NCBI RefSeq assembly: GCF_000003815.2
Contig: NC_049982.1
Span: forward strand, 12,117,183 to 12,181,182
DNA: 64,000 bases
Direction: 5' to 3'
Source of the DNA: Branchiostoma floridae
Taxonomy: Eukaryota > Chordata > Leptocardii > Amphioxiformes > Branchiostomatidae
Numbering within the stretch: position 1 is the stretch's first letter; the number at the start of each line of letters is the position of its first letter. Both the position numbers and the translations under genes were made by a program. Below the pieces are notes generated by a model. That model was given only the letters and a program-made list of their open reading frames with translations, did not search any database and had not been told where the DNA came from. Below, in pieces: positions 1-11,051 of this stretch.

Positions 1-640
1 TTCAAAATTGAAAATAGGCATGCCTTTTTTATCTCTCTCATTTGAGCCTTGACCTAAAGTCGAAAATGTTTCTTTTCATTAGGTTTAACAGGTAATCACA
101 GATGTACACGTTTTCCACTGTTATTTTGCATATCTAAAGTTGTGGTCTGTGCACAGTATTAGGTTCAATATTACCTAAAATGTTTTGATGTATGAACACT
201 TGTATAACTTGACTGCACAACAATATTTTGTAAATATGACTTATTTGCAAGCCAGATGGTCATCAGGTCAAATATAGTCCCCAAACCTAATTACAGTACA
301 CAAAAATACCCATGTGTCCTACATTCTATGTTACCTGTCTATTTTGGGATACTGTTCCCTGAGTAGTTGAAATGTTTAAGATGCGTTATATAATGTTATG
401 TGTGGACAGCTGTCCTGATTAATCTAAAAACCCTGCCACTTGTAGATTCTGGTATCTGCGATTGACACATCCTCCATCGACCACCTTTTAAGTCTGAAAT
501 GCCACAAATAATTGAGGATTATTGTCAACTGTATCATATGATGACACCTCCGTCCAGTATTGCACACATCTACAAGGAGAAGTCTGTCCTTTTCCCATGA
601 ATTCCTGGATCCGGACATGGAAAGATTTTAGCACTCCTTA
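1..640. other. Left edge, no gene seen
   Basis: AT-rich sequence. Short open frames occur on both strands but none resembles a known protein or has convincing splice signals. I see no repeat structure here. Confidence 0.4.
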
Positions 641-861
641 CGTAGATGCCTGACATACCAGGCATATCGGTGTCCTGCCATTAACCTTCAGCACCTCTAT
701 CTAGCCAACCAGAGGTCGGTGCACAGAGTCACTCGTGGTGTCCTATTAAAAGATTGGTATAGAAACAGTATGTAGTCACTAGGATGTGCAGGAGTCTTTT
801 CAAAATAGGCTGCAGAAGTCAATGAAAAGAGGGAGATGCGGGGTAGGGATGACTGACAACT

Positions 862-1233
862 ATGTTAAGCCAATTCCCCCATGGCCCAGCTTACAGGTAT
901 GTAAGAATTCTCCAGAAATCTAGACAAAGTCTCCTAGCCCTGCCGGTTGATTTCTACTTGGTGCTGAACCCAAGGCAATCTCGACGTAATCACCCAAACT
1001 CATACAAACTCATCAAGACCAATAAAGATTGTCTCAAATACTCATACTTCCCAAGAACCACTATCGACTGGACTAATCTACCATATTCAACCACCCTTCA
1101 AGCTAATCCTGTTAAGTTCAAGGAAGAGGTATTACAACACCTGAGGAACGGCCAATAAAACAGTAGTACTGCACCCTGGGTGGATTGTCCCAACACTAAG
1201 GGGTGTTACCCAGTATCAAAACAAGAACAAGAA
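862..1233 (+). mobile_element. 3' end fragment of a non-LTR retrotransposon (LINE)
   Basis: The open frame at 862-1158 ends with the pattern typical of the extreme C-terminus of LINE reverse-transcriptase polyproteins: a charged stretch, then YSYFPRTTIDWTNLP, then a short basic tail and stop. That 'S-F-F-P-R-T-hydrophobic-W-N-L-P' motif closes many CR1/L2/Jockey-type ORF2 proteins. After the stop come a short untranslated stretch and an A-rich end (aaacaagaacaagaag, about 1218-1233), as expected for a LINE 3' tail. The catalytic reverse-transcriptase motifs are absent, so this is a 5'-truncated, dead copy. Clade assignment is uncertain. Confidence 0.6.
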
Positions 1234-1434
1234 GACCAGTCTGTAGCAAAAACCTGGTTTGTACCTTTACATACAGCATCTTTCAGTCGACTCCAACCAC
1301 CTGTTTATGCGTTAGGGTCCGGTCATATACGTCACAAACCTTGGGTGAAACGTGCATGTGTCGTGCAAAAAATCCAACTGTATTGTTTCAGGAAAGCTGT
1401 ACGTCCTGAATCCAGTTGGTTCTGTACTTCCGTG

Positions 1435-1866
1435 TGGAGGTTAGGCCACGTTGATTTGATTATATGTATGACATCCGCGATCGCACCAATTTTCGGCCAT
1501 TTCCAACAAAAAAAAAAGTTTTCGACCACACAATAAATTGTGCAAAGCAACTGTAAAATGAGCACAAATATTCCGTAGATTGAAAAAAAGGATCAGAAAA
1601 CAGATAACTAATGCCATAGAATGCCAAAATGAATCTAAAGTCAAAGAATAAGATGTGAAAGGACAGAAAGAAAAAAAAAAATTATTGTTGGTTGGGGGAG
1701 GTACCAGTACAGAAAATTCAGGTCCAGAGGATCATTTCCAGGTCCGGACATGAACCTGGACCTGATTGTCTGTGGAAACTTGAGAACTGGCAATACTCAA
1801 AACAATGGTAGTTGGTCAATTTTGCTACAAAGGAATCTGTTTGGTGGATTATTGGACTCCCACTTC
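1435..1866 (+). repeat. Left arm of the long inverted repeat
   Basis: About 432 bases, the reverse complement of 4052-4482. It contains an A-run near 1507 and 1671 and a short self-complementary stretch around the ggacctg/caggtcc motifs near 1725-1765. The apparent open frames inside it also appear in the other arm because the arms are the same sequence, so they are not evidence of genes. Confidence 0.85.
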
Positions 1867-1905
1867 TCTTCTCTCCTCTTCCCAATTACGAAGAGGAGAG
1901 AAGAG
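1866..1905. repeat. Perfect 16 bp hairpin at inner edge of left arm
   Basis: CTCTTCTCTCCTCTTC at 1866-1881 and its exact reverse complement at 1890-1905 are separated by an 8-base loop. It begins on the last base of the left arm and has no counterpart at the right arm. Confidence 0.85.
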
Positions 1906-2098
1906 ACTCGGGAGCTATATTACGACCGGATTCCAGGCTAGGATCACAGCCCAAGAGCTTAGGCGCAGGTGTGTTCAGATGCTATGGGCATATTAAAGAC
2001 AGCGGCATTGAGGTTGGGTGTCCTTTACAATCGGTTTTATTCATTAACAGCTGAACCCGTGGCTTTCCTTGGACATTGCCATATGATTTGTTGTTGAT

Positions 2099-2500
2099 AT
2101 GTCCTTGTCCCTTTTGTCAGACTGACAACTGTGAGAGGGGAATGTCCTCGTAAATCATAACTCGGTCATGAACTGAGATGATCTGGACTTACATACAGGG
2201 ATGCTCAGACCTTCACATTTGATTGGAGCCTTGACAACAGCCCGTTCACATTGAGCTCTTCCATGTGACAAAAGATACATTTGTCTTATTCAAACAACGG
2301 ACTGAAATTAGAAAAGGAGTGAAGGGGCTGATGATCAGTCTTGTACTCATCAACAAAGATTTTTAACCAATGAGTATGGAGTTTTCCTTTTGCTGGACTT
2401 CACCAAACGCCGCCATGTCCTTGTCCAGTTGTCAGGCTGACAACTATGAGAGGGTAATGCCCTCGTAAATCATAACTCTGCCGTGAAAGTTGATCTGGTG
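2099..2500 (+). repeat. Spaced direct repeat (about 88 bp, two copies)
   Basis: 2099-2187 and 2415-2500 share most bases, beginning atgtccttgtcc and including a tgacaact.tgagaggg.aatg.cctcgtaaatcataactc core. The start-to-start distance is 316 bases. Both copies lie between the inverted arms, so this is probably part of the mobile structure rather than host sequence. Confidence 0.65.
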
Positions 2501-2821
2501 TACGGAGATATAAACTTTACTGCACTGACCTTCACACAGCCTGCCTTCTCAGCAGAAATATTTTCATCTACGATTGCGTTTAATTGCTATGGTCAGTTAC
2601 GTCTCTTTAAGCAGCCTTATCCTGTAGCATTTGCACGATGACGTTTTGTTCTTTCCGAGCGCCGGTATGCAACCGATCCGTTACCATTGAGTGTCGATGG
2701 AGCATTGCTTACGTTGCAATGTAAGGCCATGTTGATTTGATTATATGGATGACATCCTCCGGGAACTCCAAAACTGATGCGAGCGAGCGAATAAACAAAA
2801 GTTTGGCAAAAAAAAAGTTTG

Positions 2822-3692
2822 GCCCCCAAAAACAACATGACCATGAATGGCGACAAATCGTACGAGCTTAGGATATGTTTCGCCAGAATACCACCTGACC
2901 TCCCTCCACTTACTCTAGGAGGAAAGGAGGTAGCAGTCGTTACATGTGCTCCCTACCTCGGTTTCAAGATCAGTTCCAACCTTAAGTATGACAGCCACAT
3001 TTCTCACGTGACGGGAAAAGGCTCTCAACGCTTGCACTTCCTACGTCTTCTTGCCAAAGGTGGTATGCCTGCTGAGGATTTAACAACAGTGTACACAACC
3101 CTCATCAGACCGGTACTGGAATATGCAAACGTTGTGTACGTTGGGTGTACCATCTCACAGTCAAACACCCTCGAGGCAGTACAGAAAAGAGCCATGAGGA
3201 TCATTCACCGAAACAGTGATGCCTCCTGCACGACTACCCTCCTGCCAACTCTCCGGTCCAGGCCTGAAGAAGCAGCAGTGACACTTCTAAACCAGATGCG
3301 CGCCATTGACCATCCGCTACACTACATGGTTACGGGGAACAGGCAACAGCAGACTGGACGCACACTAAGGAACAGCAACCAGCTAACACTACCGGCGTGT
3401 CGCACTGAGCGACTTAGAAAGTCGTTTTTGTATCAGGCAACATCTATGTATAACAAGACCTTGTAGACATTCATTTCCTCTCAATGATAATTGTCTAATG
3501 TTCTCTGGAAGACGAAACGCTGACGTCTATTATTATGTAACTCTATTTTATAATGAATGTTTTATAATGATACTTTTTTTAAGACTGATACTCTCGGGCG
3601 AACACACGCCCACAATTGTAATTTGGATTAGAATTTCAGTTTATGTACTAAACTGCAAGAACCAAAATAAAGCTCTCATCTCATCTCATCTC
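2822..3692 (+). mobile_element. CR1-like LINE: reverse-transcriptase C-terminus and 3' tail
   Basis: The frame 2822-3466 (stop included) matches the thumb and C-terminal part of a CR1-type reverse transcriptase. Landmarks: NNMTMNGDK at the start, then a PPLTLGG stretch, PYLGFKISSNLKYDSHI, LRLLAKGGMPAEDL, YTTLIRPVLEYANVV and EAVQKRAMRIIH. The catalytic [FY]ADD region is upstream of this and missing, so the copy is 5' truncated and cannot transpose by itself. The roughly 200-base 3' UTR ends in AATAAAG followed by a CTCAT microsatellite (about 3667-3692), the short-repeat tail typical of this kind of element, which fixes the insertion end. The reading frame is unbroken for 215 codons, suggesting a fairly recent insertion. 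Confidence 0.8.
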
Positions 3693-4051
3693 AAAAAAAG
3701 TTGCCTTCAGTATGAAATCAAAGTGGCCAGGAAGGTTGAACATAGGACTAAACACACATAGTATGGTATACCAACAGTTAGGTGTAGGGACCAGTACATC
3801 ATACGGATGCAAAACATTTTTTTTCTTCTTGGACCAATCCGAAAAAAACAGACCTGAAAAAAAACAGAGGAACAGGTTTCGCCAATTACAAAATGGACAC
3901 ACTATGTCGGCAGCCATTTGGGGTCTAACCGGGGGGCCAAGAAGACAACAAAGCGAAGTCAAGTAGAGTTTATAGTCAATTGCACCAAGTTTCTACAGTC
4001 AAAGGTACAGAGACAGTTAGCCTTTATTACATGGAGATGGGATTTTAAAAT

Positions 4052-4482
4052 GAAGTGGGAGTCCAATAATCCACCAAACAGATTCCTTTGTAGCAAAATT
4101 GACCAACTACCATTGTTTTGAGTATTGCCAGTTCTCAAGTTTCCACAGACAATCAGGTCCAGGTTCATGTCCGGACCTGGAAATGATCCTCTGGACCTGA
4201 ATTTTCTGTACTGGTACCTCCCCCAACCAACAATAATTTTTTTTTTCTTTCTGTCCTTTCACATCTTATTCTTTGACTTTAGATTCATTTTGGCATTCTA
4301 TGGCATTAGTTATCTGTTTTCTGATACTTTTTTTTCAATCTACGGAATATTTGTGCTCATTTTACAGTTGCTTTGCACAATTTATTGTGTGGTCGAAAAC
4401 TTCTTTTTTTTTGGAAATGGCCGAAAATTGGTGCGATCGCGGATGTCATACATATAATCAAATCAACGTGGCCTAACCTCCA
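4052..4482 (-). repeat. Right arm of the long inverted repeat
   Basis: Reverse complement of 1435-1866. The conserved core includes the GCGATCGC palindrome (near 1478 and 4434) and the caggtccaggttcatgtccgg stretch. Confidence 0.85.
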
Positions 4483-6240
4483 TTAAAGTGCGCCGCTGCT
4501 CAGAATGTAGTTATAGAAAGCTCAACAGAACTACGAGAACACGTCATTATTTCATGGCCATGAAAGTTAATGAACGATAAAGATAAACCAAATCATTAGA
4601 AAGAAAAGTAGGTGTGCTTACTCCCTCGCGTAGCAGAAGTTGCTGAGTAAACATGACTTTGACAGTCATCCTTCTCTATGACAATTCCTGAACAATTAGA
4701 AAGTGCCTGTCTTGATGTTTGCATTCCTTAACGCCAAGTTTTATTCCTTCTTAGTGGAAAGCTCAACAGATCGTGGGAGAGCACTATCAATACGAAAACA
4801 TTTCACATGGATTAAATGGCACATGCTCTTGGAAAATTTAGCGTAAATCCCTAGCCTAACATCACTGTCTTTTGTAAGTTGAGTAATGACTTAATCCTCG
4901 TTGACATTTGTATTGGGTGCCTGAAAGCAGACTGACGTAACGTCGCTGGGGGATACAGGCATGAATGGGTTGTGTTTCTGCGGATCCGATAATCCGTCAT
5001 CGTCAATTTCTATGCAACGACAAAAGGAGCATCTCAGAGATGTACCGACTACTATGAATAACAACCTCACGGGTGTTCCAATATAACGTTAGGTATTAAT
5101 CTAACTCATTCCAGCATCAACATCCGCATCCAAATCTCTAGATGACCAATAGGTTAAAGATTATTTCTTGTAATTGTAGACAAACATTCTATTTAATTTT
5201 GCTGTCTGGAATTGTATGGGCTGTAAGGGGGGGGGGGGGGGGGGGGGGCTAGCAGCCTCCTGTAGAACTTTGCTGCTAAACCAACAGAGAAACTTGCTGC
5301 CCTATGTGCCATTAGACCACAAGGCCTGAGCGATATGAGATGTAAATTGAACGATATGCTGGTTGCCTCCCAATGTCCCAATAGCACAGATTTTGACAAC
5401 CAGGCAGCTAGAAATTATGAGATGGCTCCATATAAATGACGTGAGACCTTGTCCTGTATAGTGCGCTGACGCAGGCCTGAGTCATGCAAAACCGCTTCAC
5501 ACGCAACATCACGTCAGCACCCAGCAGATGTCAATGCCGAACACCATAAATGCGAAGTTGAAAAAAAGCCCAGTGTTGAAAAGAAAGTATCAGCTTAGTG
5601 GTTCATTCTGGCCAGATATTCTTGTGTGAAGTACGTTTGTGAGGTATGCCTAAGGGTCAGTGGAATGCATGTGGTCACGTGACGAGATGATCGGTACATG
5701 TCTCTGAAATTCCAGGAATACATATTATCATTCCATGGGTGATAGGCCATTACAGGGAACGGCGCACCCTCAGATCATGCCGGCCTGAACAACGCCATTC
5801 GGGATGCACATGTTGCACCTCTGATCAGTCTTCACTTCATTTGTTTCCTTTCCTACCCTATAAATCAATGGGAAACTACGAACTAACAGAACTGGTTTTC
5901 AATGCTTCGGTTTTGCACTTAATTTGTTACAGAAATGTACATAGTTGGTGTGGAATCCGTGTGGGGATATACAGTGGGCGCAGTGGCTGCGCTATCTCAC
6001 AAAATCCCTTCTTATGGAATGGTAGAATGGCCGAAGACTATTAGATGAGAAGTATTTAAACAGTCCCAAAATATATCAATTAAAGCTCTACGCCTTTTAA
6101 GTTTTGATTAATAGATTTGATACTGAATCTTGCGCAAAGAACTCCTCTTAAAGTATCTCAGTGCAGCTGCGGCCTCGTTGAAAGGTTTGACTTTCATATC
6201 ATAGTAATGACACGTCCATCATATTCATGTTACGAAATAT
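4483..6240. other. Intergenic, no gene seen
   Basis: No coding exon, RNA gene or clear transposon recognised. A run of 22 G residues lies at 5227-5248; such homopolymers are error-prone in assemblies and can form G-quadruplexes, but nothing around it suggests function. Confidence 0.5.
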
Positions 6241-6307
6241 ATATATAGCCCCGCCCTCATTTTGAACCTCCCGGACCGGTACCCTGTTACTCATGTGCGC
6301 AATCCAG

Positions 6308-6350
6308 CCAATAGATAGTTCTAGTCAGATCGAGTTTCCTCCATATAAAA
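6308..6350 (+). promoter_or_regulatory. CCAAT and TATA boxes of the small heat shock gene
   Basis: CCAAT is at 6308-6312 and TATAAAA at 6344-6350, an ordinary spacing for a TATA promoter, and would place transcription start near 6375. It lies about 490 bases before the start codon; a splice donor at 6602 (CCG|GTAAGA) and an acceptor at 6836 (CACTAG) would join a non-coding first exon to the coding exon. I looked for the alternating GAA/TTC array of a heat shock element just upstream and found no clean one, so heat induction is not shown by this sequence. Confidence 0.5.
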
Positions 6351-6839
6351 GCGGCCTCGTGTCATCCTGACGCACTCGGTATTTGTTGTGGACGGATTAA
6401 CACTCCATCTAGGGCGAACACAGCGGGTAACACGCCAGAACGTACCAGAAACGGGCCTCATAACTGAGCCAACTTTCTCATAGGTACATTCTGCAGATCT
6501 GTTAGGACAGACGGACCACTGCGCCGTGTTCTCCTGACTTGCCAGCATCCTCTCGTCAGCTCAGACGGGCATCATATCTTGGCGCTGGGTGCATCCTTCC
6601 GGTAAGAACTGGTCGGGTATTTCTGACCCACGCTAAGAGGTTCGAACCGGCCGCTGCACCTGTTCAGTCATACTCTTATCACGGGTGGTAACGCCGTCCT
6701 CACTCATATAGCACTGTCTTCGGCTGTCCCCGAACGCACTGAGCAGCTCCTGTAGAAGGTTGTGAAAGGTGATACACCAGAAAATATTGGATTGTGACTG
6801 TCTAATACGTCGTACTTTTGCCGTCGCTTCCACTAGAAC

Positions 6840-9800
6840 ATGGAGAGAACCATCCCAATCAGCCCGGGCCCGGACGTTCTGTCTCCCAGGGCGTTCTTCG
6901 AGCAACACTTCGGACAGGGCGCGTGGGAGAAGCAGTTCCTCGGTGCCAACGATGACAAGGCCTGGGACTCCCTGTCCAAGAGCCCCCGGAGCCTGTTCCA
7001 GTTCCCTCCGCCTGCCACAGCGCCGAGTATCGGACAAGACAGGTAAACACTGCTGCATTCAAATTTTTTTGATCATTGCAACAGTCAACGTATGTACATG
7101 TAGGGATCGAAATTTCTCACAAGTTGGTTTTTCAGACCAGTCACAAAGTTAAGGTGACCCGAAATACAGGAGCCTTGAGTAACCACGGACATCACTCAGT
7201 TGTCGTGTATGTACGGTTGTGAAGGTGTTGGCCATGATACAGCTGTCAACGATGTTGACAGTGATATAAATATACTCAACATGGACGTTGGAACCCACAC
7301 GTAACGTGTTGTTATTATTATGTATCTGCTCGTAAAGTTTGGCTTGCACTCGGAATTGCAACTGTTCGGCATGTTAACGTGATAGTGGGTCGTTATATGA
7401 CCGTATCTCTTCGGGGTAACGACCATTGGCGCCTGATAACGTTATAGATGTCATATGGGGGACATTCTTTACCCAGTTGTTCAATGGTCAACATGTGACA
7501 AATGCATTCTTAGAGTCAGGCAAATGTTCCTTTTTACCGCTTATTAGTGTAGGCAATATAACATTGATAATGTTCATATTTGCAAACGGACTGACTTTGA
7601 AAAACCCACGGCAAAGGAGGGAGGAATCTACTGGATCACTACTTAATGACTACCTTCTACTCCTCGTAAGCCTTTTCGCGTTTCAGGGTGATGTTGATAA
7701 AAAGTGACGGGTGCCCTTCCTTGTCCATGCGACCTTTCCGACCCATGACATACATAATCAGGGTAACAACACTACACTAGCAGTAGGTTTTCAAGCTAAC
7801 GTTCTACTAGTATAGTACTAGCACCCGCTGGCCCTTCCGCCGTATCATATTCTGAGCAAAAAAAGATCGTGAAAGGGAGGGCACGACAACTTCGCTTTGA
7901 TAACTTCTAATATTCGCTATCAGTGTAGATATACTGAAGATGTAGAAGATGCGGAATGTTGTTGTGGATGACAGTTTTCAGTTCTAGCGTCTACAAAGTA
8001 AAATGTGTTATGGTAGAAAAAAACATATGTACTTCAACTCTCAAACCTCAGCACAACATGTCAATCAGACCGCAGATATTCCTCTGCAATGTTGAACTAG
8101 GTAGTCCAAGTCGACCCCGTTTGGAATGTTGAGGCGAGCGGGTGGTCTACTCCCCTGACCTGATTCACCTTGGGGACGACCTGGCACGCATCCCTCACGA
8201 GCCATTGCCCATAAATAGTGCTCTGTCACATGTCGTGGGAGAGGAAAACAGCCGCCAGTGCTTCCATAGGGAACATCGGCAATGGCAGGCATGGGTGGAT
8301 GAAATATTGGGGCTTAAGTCGGTACCACGTCAATAAAATGGTCGAGTTATCCTAGCCTGGGTACCATCCTCCGTAGTTACCACTGGCTCGTGGTGAGCGA
8401 GCGAAAATATGAAACCGTCGGTGGGTTTTGACGTTATTTATGACATGACCTTTTTCGTAGTTCTCTGAGAATTCCCTGTATTCGGTGACTATAAGAACTT
8501 GGCGTCAAGAGGCACTAAATAAGTAGGCATACCATTAAACTTTTCTTGTATAGAATCTAATGTTATATATGACAGCCTGATGAAAAGTTATGTATTACAA
8601 ATTCGATGTGAAAAAAAAGAGGAAATTCCTTACCAGAATGGCGACATTCACTGTCATACTTACAAATGTTAGTCTATCAGAAACAGGAGTAAAGATAAGA
8701 ACAAGAATTCGCAAAAGCATGTTAGGAAAAATTTAAGCATTTATTTAATCTCTGCAACACTGTCATCTGGAAATGAAGTCACCGATGCAGAATATAAGTC
8801 ACGCAAATATGGAGCCATTGGCAGCCGATAGTACGATAATAGCCCGATCAAGGATCATCAAGAGCTTTGATGGTTATTTTCATCGTAGTTCTCACATATC
8901 ATTGATAGATAAAGTCACCGAAAATAGGATAGTCTAAAGCGACTATGATAAGAATCTGAAGAGTATGGCGATATAGAATTATACATTGACGCATTCAAAC
9001 CATCCTATTGCATATATGGTCGCGCACATGTTCGGCCCTTCATGTGAGATACGCCCAAAGTACGTCAAAGGATTAGAGTTGAAGAAAGAAAATCTGAAAG
9101 AGTATGTACCAGGATCCTTGATGACATCTGAATCTTGTATCAAAGCATATTGAATTATTCATATCCAAAAGGAAATGGAAAGTCGCATGGGATCAAGGGC
9201 GCCCAGTCATCAAATGAATAATTCAATAGATAACAGTTACTCATATATCTAACATAATGGCAGCTTGTTACCCAGAGAGATGGTGTACAAAAAACAGAGC
9301 TACTGACAATGACGGTAAAATAGAAAAATAAGAACTTTTAACGTACTACTTAACAATAGACGTTCTTTTATCGCAGGTTTTACGTGGAGCTAGACATGAA
9401 GGATTATGCGCCTGAGCAGATCACGGTGAAGACCATTGACGGGAAGAAGCTCATCATTCATGCCAAGAAGGAGGAGAAATTGGAGGTCACCGGCCGTAAG
9501 GTCACCAAGGAATTCTCACGGTAATAATAAAGGAAATCAGCTTCTGAATCTTATTCATCACCAGTGCCATCTTTATCGTCATTGTCATCATGATCAACTC
9601 ACTTCGTGGTTCTTTCTCCAAGACCAATAAGTATAGAATATGTATTTGTATCATTGACATACACAACAGAGCTTCCACAACAACTATAAAGTAGTAAACC
9701 ATGGCCAGCTGAGTAGGCTTAAAATCCCCTTACATTTTTGTTCTACAGAGAGTACATCATCCCCTCACTCGTTGACTACGAGACCATCTCGTCCTACATC

Positions 9801-9947
9801 ACGCCGGAAGGCGTCCTGACGGTACAGTCTGCTGAACATGTGCCCGTGCGGGCCCCGCCACCACCCACCCTGGTGACACCGAGCGGGAGAACCAAGGCTG
9901 GTACTACAGGGTTCAAAACAAAAACCACCATCGGATTCAACACGTGA
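6840..9947 (+). CDS. Small heat shock protein (alpha-crystallin/HSP20 family), 3 exons, 181 aa
   Basis: ATP-independent chaperone family that binds unfolding proteins as oligomers, usually in the cytosol. Coding exons: 6840-7042, 9377-9520 and 9749-9947 (TGA). All introns are GT-AG, phases agree (2, 2) and the length is exactly 182 codons with stop. The alpha-crystallin domain occupies about residues 69-149. It opens FYVELDMKDYAPEQITVK, matching the family pattern F-x-V-x-L-D-x-x-x-[FY]-x-P-E-x-[IL]-x-V-K, and closes with TPEGVLTV, the G-V-L signature. The N-terminal arm is 68 residues, rich in Phe and Pro. The C-terminal tail is Thr/Lys-rich and I see no clear I-x-I/V anchoring motif, which could weaken oligomer assembly. 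The first intron falls just before the domain and the second inside it. The ATG at 6840 is the first in frame after the acceptor. Orthology to a particular vertebrate HSPB gene cannot be decided by eye. Confidence 0.9.
7043..9376 (+). other. Intron 1 of the small heat shock gene
   Basis: 2.3 kb. Open frames on both strands at about 8065-8336 have no recognisable similarity. A foldback-family end (ctagcctgggtaccatcc, 8352-8369) lies here, described separately. Nothing else identified. Confidence 0.6.
8352..8369 (+). repeat. Solo end of the CTAGCCTGGGTACCATCC foldback family
   Basis: This end matches the outer end of the element at 61852-61928 and resembles the element at 51286-51376. No matching inverted end was found within several hundred bases, so it is a truncated copy. 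Confidence 0.5.
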
Positions 9948-10846
9948 ATGGCCGTTTCCTTCAGCAATGTCGTGGAAGATACAGGGAAAGTAGTTAATAC
10001 GATCACAGCTTCCTTTGGTAGCGTGCAATGATATCACAGTCACGCAATTGCCAGCGACGTGTAAAACATCTTATGTTCTTACCAGCAAACTTTTACTTCT
10101 ATTGACTCGTACAGGGTTGAGGATTTCCTAACATGTCATTAGATGTACTAGTTCATGTTGAAAGTGATAGACCAGTCACAGCGTCGTTTTTCCTGAAAGG
10201 GGGTGGAGCGCACATCCTGGAAAGATCACAGATATTCATAAGTGTGCTAATCAGAAATTTCATATATTGACTAAAAAGGAGTAAATCGTAGCTACCATAC
10301 TCGTAAAAGGTAATTTATTTTTCGAATTTGCCCGAATATATATATATTTTTGCAGACAATGTGAAGAAAAAATATGTTTATTCACTACTTCTATATTGGC
10401 AGAGTATGAAAGCATGGAGCTCTTCTCCCCTCTAAGCATTGGGTGATTCATGTATAAACGTGTGTCACGGTCATGAATATGACTTGCTGAAAAGNNNNNN
10501 NNNNNNNNNNNNNNNNNNNNNNNNNNNNNNNNNNNNNNNNNNNNNNNNNNNNNNNNNNNNNNNNNNNNNNNNNNNNNNNNNNNNNNNNNNNNNNGATGGT
10601 TAGTGCACTGTTTGCATGATTCCCTCTGTAACCACCAGTTGTTTAGGAGATAAATATTCTATTATCAATAGCAGTGTGCACTCATAGACAAGGGTCATTA
10701 TTACCGTACAGTAATCAATGTGAGCATTCAAGTGAGTGAAGTACAAATATACTTAATGATTGTCGCTGATGTCTGTCTTATTTGCTTCATTGAATCATTT
10801 AACTTTTCACACTTGCCATGTTTTGTCAGCTGACTTCATCATCTGT
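9948..10846 (+). other. Region after the small heat shock stop codon, with assembly gap
   Basis: Probably includes the gene's 3' UTR. No AATAAA is seen before the gap at 10495-10594. The first one (10922-10927) lies inside a foldback element, so the transcript end cannot be set. Confidence 0.4.
10495..10594. other. Assembly gap, 100 N
   Basis: Exactly 100 unresolved bases, the conventional placeholder for a gap of unknown size. The real missing sequence may be longer or shorter. Confidence 0.99.
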
Positions 10847-11051
10847 TTAGGCTAATGTCACATTTCCAAACAGGGGCCAGGCCGGGCTGTTGATGGAAAC
10901 GAAAAATAGAAATTATGTAAAAATAAAGTTAACACAAATAATGCAACTATTCTCTTTACGTTTTGTATAGTTTGGTGCCTTTTATATCACACTTTTCATT
11001 CCAAAAAGCTGTCCGACCGGGCCCTGGTCTGGGAATGTGACATAGGCTTTA
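10847..11051. mobile_element. MITE-like foldback element, about 205 bp
   Basis: The left end (AGGCTAATGTCACATTTCC, then a GC-rich gggccaggccggg stretch) is mirrored by the right end, whose reverse complement reads AGCCTATGTCACATTCCC followed by a gggcccggtc stretch. The arms are about 40 bases with some mismatches; the middle is AT-rich. There is no coding capacity, as expected of a non-autonomous DNA transposon. Confidence 0.65.

Larger units (their letters stand above)
1435..4482. mobile_element. About 3 kb structure with 430 bp inverted arms enclosing a LINE tail
   Basis: Bases 1435-1866 and 4052-4482 are reverse complements over essentially their whole length, with a few differences mostly in A/T runs. 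Both outer ends read TGGAGGTTAGGCCACGTTG going inward and both inner ends read ...GGACTCCCACTTC. The 2.2 kb between them holds a perfect hairpin, a direct repeat and a CR1-like reverse-transcriptase remnant. I see no transposase frame and no clear target-site duplication outside the arms. It could be one foldback-type DNA transposon with long terminal inverted repeats, or two copies of one repeat inserted in opposite orientation. A 35 bp relative of the outer end recurs at about 2722-2757 in the orientation of the left arm. Confidence 0.75.

Noticed and set aside
1180-1644. Several open frames repeated at 4125-4476
   Set aside because: The same peptides occur in both places because the inverted arms are the same sequence; there are no gene signals.
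6200-6345. Heat shock element upstream of the small heat shock gene
   Set aside because: Isolated TTC and GAA triplets occur but not in the alternating five-base spacing needed.
8065-8336. Overlapping frames of 64-75 codons on both strands in the small heat shock intron
   Set aside because: No recognised similarity and no flanking splice context; possibly an old repeat but not provable here.
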